The position numbers and the translations under genes were made by a program. From the NCBI GenBank assembly GCA_027334785.1, contig DAHWQF010000040.1, positions 1 through 13,412 of the forward strand: DNA of 13,412 nt, read 5' to 3'. This stretch comes from Acidimicrobiaceae bacterium (GTDB lineage: Bacteria; Actinomycetota; Acidimicrobiia; Acidimicrobiales; Palsa-688). Below are positions 12,275 to 13,412 of this stretch, piece by piece (within the stretch, counting starts at the first letter, position 1; each line of letters begins with the position of its first letter). The notes beneath the pieces are model-generated. The model was not told where the DNA came from. It did no database searches and saw only the letters and a list, made by a program, of their open reading frames with translations.

Positions 12275-13412
12275 ATGGCCACGGCGTGGATGGGCCAGTG
12301 GGGCGCATTTGGGTACGCGTCTGAGTACGACTGGAGCTACAAACAGATCCTCGCTCACTACTACGGTGGCACGACCCTCGGAAGGCTGCCCTCGCCCGAG
12401 CCCGACATCAAAGTCCACCTTGCCGAGCTAAATGGGCGTAGCACGGTCGCGGCTGGCCTGGCCGGCGGTGGGCTAGTAGCTAGTTGGCCTGGGGGCGTAC
12501 CGACGACTGCACGCGCGTTTGAGGTGACCAGGATCGAAGGGAGCGAGACCGTTGACGCCTCCTCGGGTTGCGCCGGTCCTTGGCGGGAGGTGGCCCAGAC
12601 AGCCGGCCCGGTGACATTGGCGAGCCAAGCACCGGCCACCAGCCAAGCACCGGCCACTGACCAAGCGCTGGCCACAGGTCATGCGCCGGCGACGAGGGGC
12701 CCGGCGGTTGCCGAGGGCGTTGGCGGTTCAGAAGTGCAGGTTTGCCTTCCTGGTACGCGGCCGCGCACCTATTCCGGCGTGCTCGTGGTTTACGCAGACG
12801 GCCAGACGGACAACGTCGTCGGCTTGGAGGCCTACCTGCGAGGTGTGCTGCCCGCCGAGTCGCCCCCAAGCTGGGCCTACGAGGGAGGTGAAGCGGCTCT
12901 CGAAGCCCAGGCTGTGGCTGCTCGTAGTTACGCGGTCGCAATGGTCACCTCGTCAGGCCAGATCTGCGACACCGCCGCGTGCCAGGTCTACCTCGGTCTA
13001 CCCGGGAGGTATGCGAGCCCGGCCAACGCGGCCGTGCAGGCTACCGCTGGCCAAGTCCTCTACTGCGACGCTGGTAGCAGTTGCGGGCCAGCTGGCCAGG
13101 TGGCGCTGGCAGAGTACTCGGCCTCTACTGGGGGGTACACAGCCGGCGGGCTCTTCCCGGCCGTTGCCGACCGCGGCGACTTAGTCCCGGCCAACCCGGT
13201 GCACTCTTGGAGCACCGACGTGCCTCTCCACATGTTGGCCCTACGCTTTCCTTCCCTGGGTCAGGTTGCCTCGGTCCAGGTCGACCGGCGGAACGGCCTC
13301 GGCCAGTTCGGCGGTCGGGTGCTCGAGGTGACGATCACCGGTACGAAGCGTTCGATCAGCCTCAGCGGGGCTAGCTTCGCCGCTGACCTGTCGTTACCGA
13401 GCAATTGGTTCC
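12275..13412 (+). CDS. Downstream reading frame as it stands: SpoIID domain without signal peptide (3' incomplete)
   Basis: If the frameshift is real, the longest intact frame begins at ATG 12275. It encodes MATAWMGQWGAFGYAS and continues with no stop for 379 codons to the window edge. Stops at 12119 and 12203 in this frame exclude any earlier start that would include the signal peptide. There is no Shine-Dalgarno sequence before ATG 12275, so translation from it alone is doubtful and the product would stay in the cytoplasm. Between the short N-terminal helix region and the SpoIID core lies an Ala/Thr/Pro/Gln repeat region (see 12623-12694). Confidence 0.55.
   Translation, partial: MATAWMGQWGAFGYASEYDWSYKQILAHYYGGTTLGRLPSPEPDIKVHLAELNGRSTVAAGLAGGGLVASWPGGVPTTARAFEVTRIEGSETVDASSGCAGPWREVAQTAGPVTLASQAPATSQAPATDQALATGHAPATRGPAVAEGVGGSEVQVCLPGTRPRTYSGVLVVYADGQTDNVVGLEAYLRGVLPAESPPSWAYEGGEAALEAQAVAARSYAVAMVTSSGQICDTAACQVYLGLPGRYASPANAAVQATAGQVLYCDAGSSCGPAGQVALAEYSASTGGYTAGGLFPAVADRGDLVPANPVHSWSTDVPLHMLALRFPSLGQVASVQVDRRNGLGQFGGRVLEVTITGTKRSISLSGASFAADLSLPSNWF
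12623..12694 (+). repeat. 18-bp in-frame minisatellite encoding SQAPAT-like hexapeptides
   Basis: Four 18-bp units start at 12623, 12641, 12659 and 12677 and encode SQAPAT, SQAPAT, DQALAT and GHAPAT. The first two units differ by one base at the last position; the others are more diverged. The repeat sits in a linker between two conserved parts of the SpoIID protein, where length variation would be tolerated. Confidence 0.85.

Larger units (their letters stand above)
12010..13412 (+). pseudogene. SpoIID/LytB-domain secreted protein, interrupted by a frameshift and cut by the window end
   Basis: Translation would start at TTG 12010 (or TTG 12013) after GGAGAG (12001-12006). The first frame encodes a basic n-region (LRKVRQ), a hydrophobic segment (LGAAVVLLSFAGTQVALSA) and a path to SGFGDGHGV, then runs out of frame to a stop at 12322-12324. 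The conserved continuation (MGQWGAFGYAS, SYKQILAHYYGGTTLG) lies in the next frame from 12290. SpoIID-family proteins normally read GHGVGMSQWGA here, so two bases appear lost (or one gained) near 12286-12290. After the break the frame is open to the window end with GLEAYLRGVLPAE (12821-12859, including the conserved Glu), AQAVAARSYA (12905-12934) and CDTAACQVYLG. SpoIID domains cleave or help cleave peptidoglycan glycan strands. The break may be a true mutation, a sequencing error in a G-run, or, least likely, programmed frameshifting. Confidence 0.8.

Overview
The window looks like chromosomal DNA of a high-GC Gram-positive bacterium, most likely an actinobacterium of the Acidimicrobiia type. 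The evidence is the GC-rich coding bias, frequent GTG and TTG starts, secreted proteins ending in GYWLV..DGGVFxFGDAxFYGS repeats (which I associate with Acidimicrobiia and relatives), and an actinobacterial-style SpoIID-domain protein. This placement is inferred from family knowledge; no search was run.

Layout: (1) 17-2875 (+), a 952-residue secreted protein with four adhesin-like beta modules, an Ig-like domain and a six-repeat propeller-like C-terminus. (2) 2876-3164, a gap between convergent genes with a 15-bp tandem repeat whose neighbouring units can pair as hairpins. (3) 3165-4181 (-), an FkbM-type methyltransferase with an N-terminal DUF4214-like helical segment, divergent from (4) 4264-5439 (+), a GT4 glycosyltransferase. 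(5) 5440-5638, a convergent gap with a stem-loop and a 14-bp tandem repeat. (6) 6867-8546 then 5639-6835 (both -, 31 bp apart), a GT4 glycosyltransferase with an unusual C-terminal extension followed by a GT2 glycosyltransferase. (7) 8601-9263 (+), a short protein resembling only the N-terminal half of a GT-B enzyme. (8) 9440-11638 (+), a secreted subtilisin-family (S8) protease ending in the same six-repeat module as the first gene. (9) 11639-12009, a gap packed with three small repeat families and a hairpin-rich leader. (10) 12010 to the window end (+), a SpoIID-domain secreted protein interrupted by a frameshift.

How the genes may work together: the centre is a small cell-surface glycan locus (three glycosyltransferases, a partial one, and a sugar or lipid methyltransferase). 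It is flanked by exported proteins that would act at or outside the wall: a modular repeat protein, a protease and a peptidoglycan-acting SpoIID protein. A shared role in building or remodelling the envelope is an inference from proximity.

The least explained features are: the identical six-repeat C-terminal domain on two otherwise unrelated exported proteins, one copy carrying alternating histidines; short tandem-repeat arrays of unrelated sequence at gene 3' ends; TANNNT boxes 6-8 nt before GTG starts, suggesting leaderless transcripts; the structured leader before the SpoIID gene; and the frameshift inside the most conserved SpoIID motif. I saw no RNA genes, CRISPR arrays, insertion sequences or integration sites.
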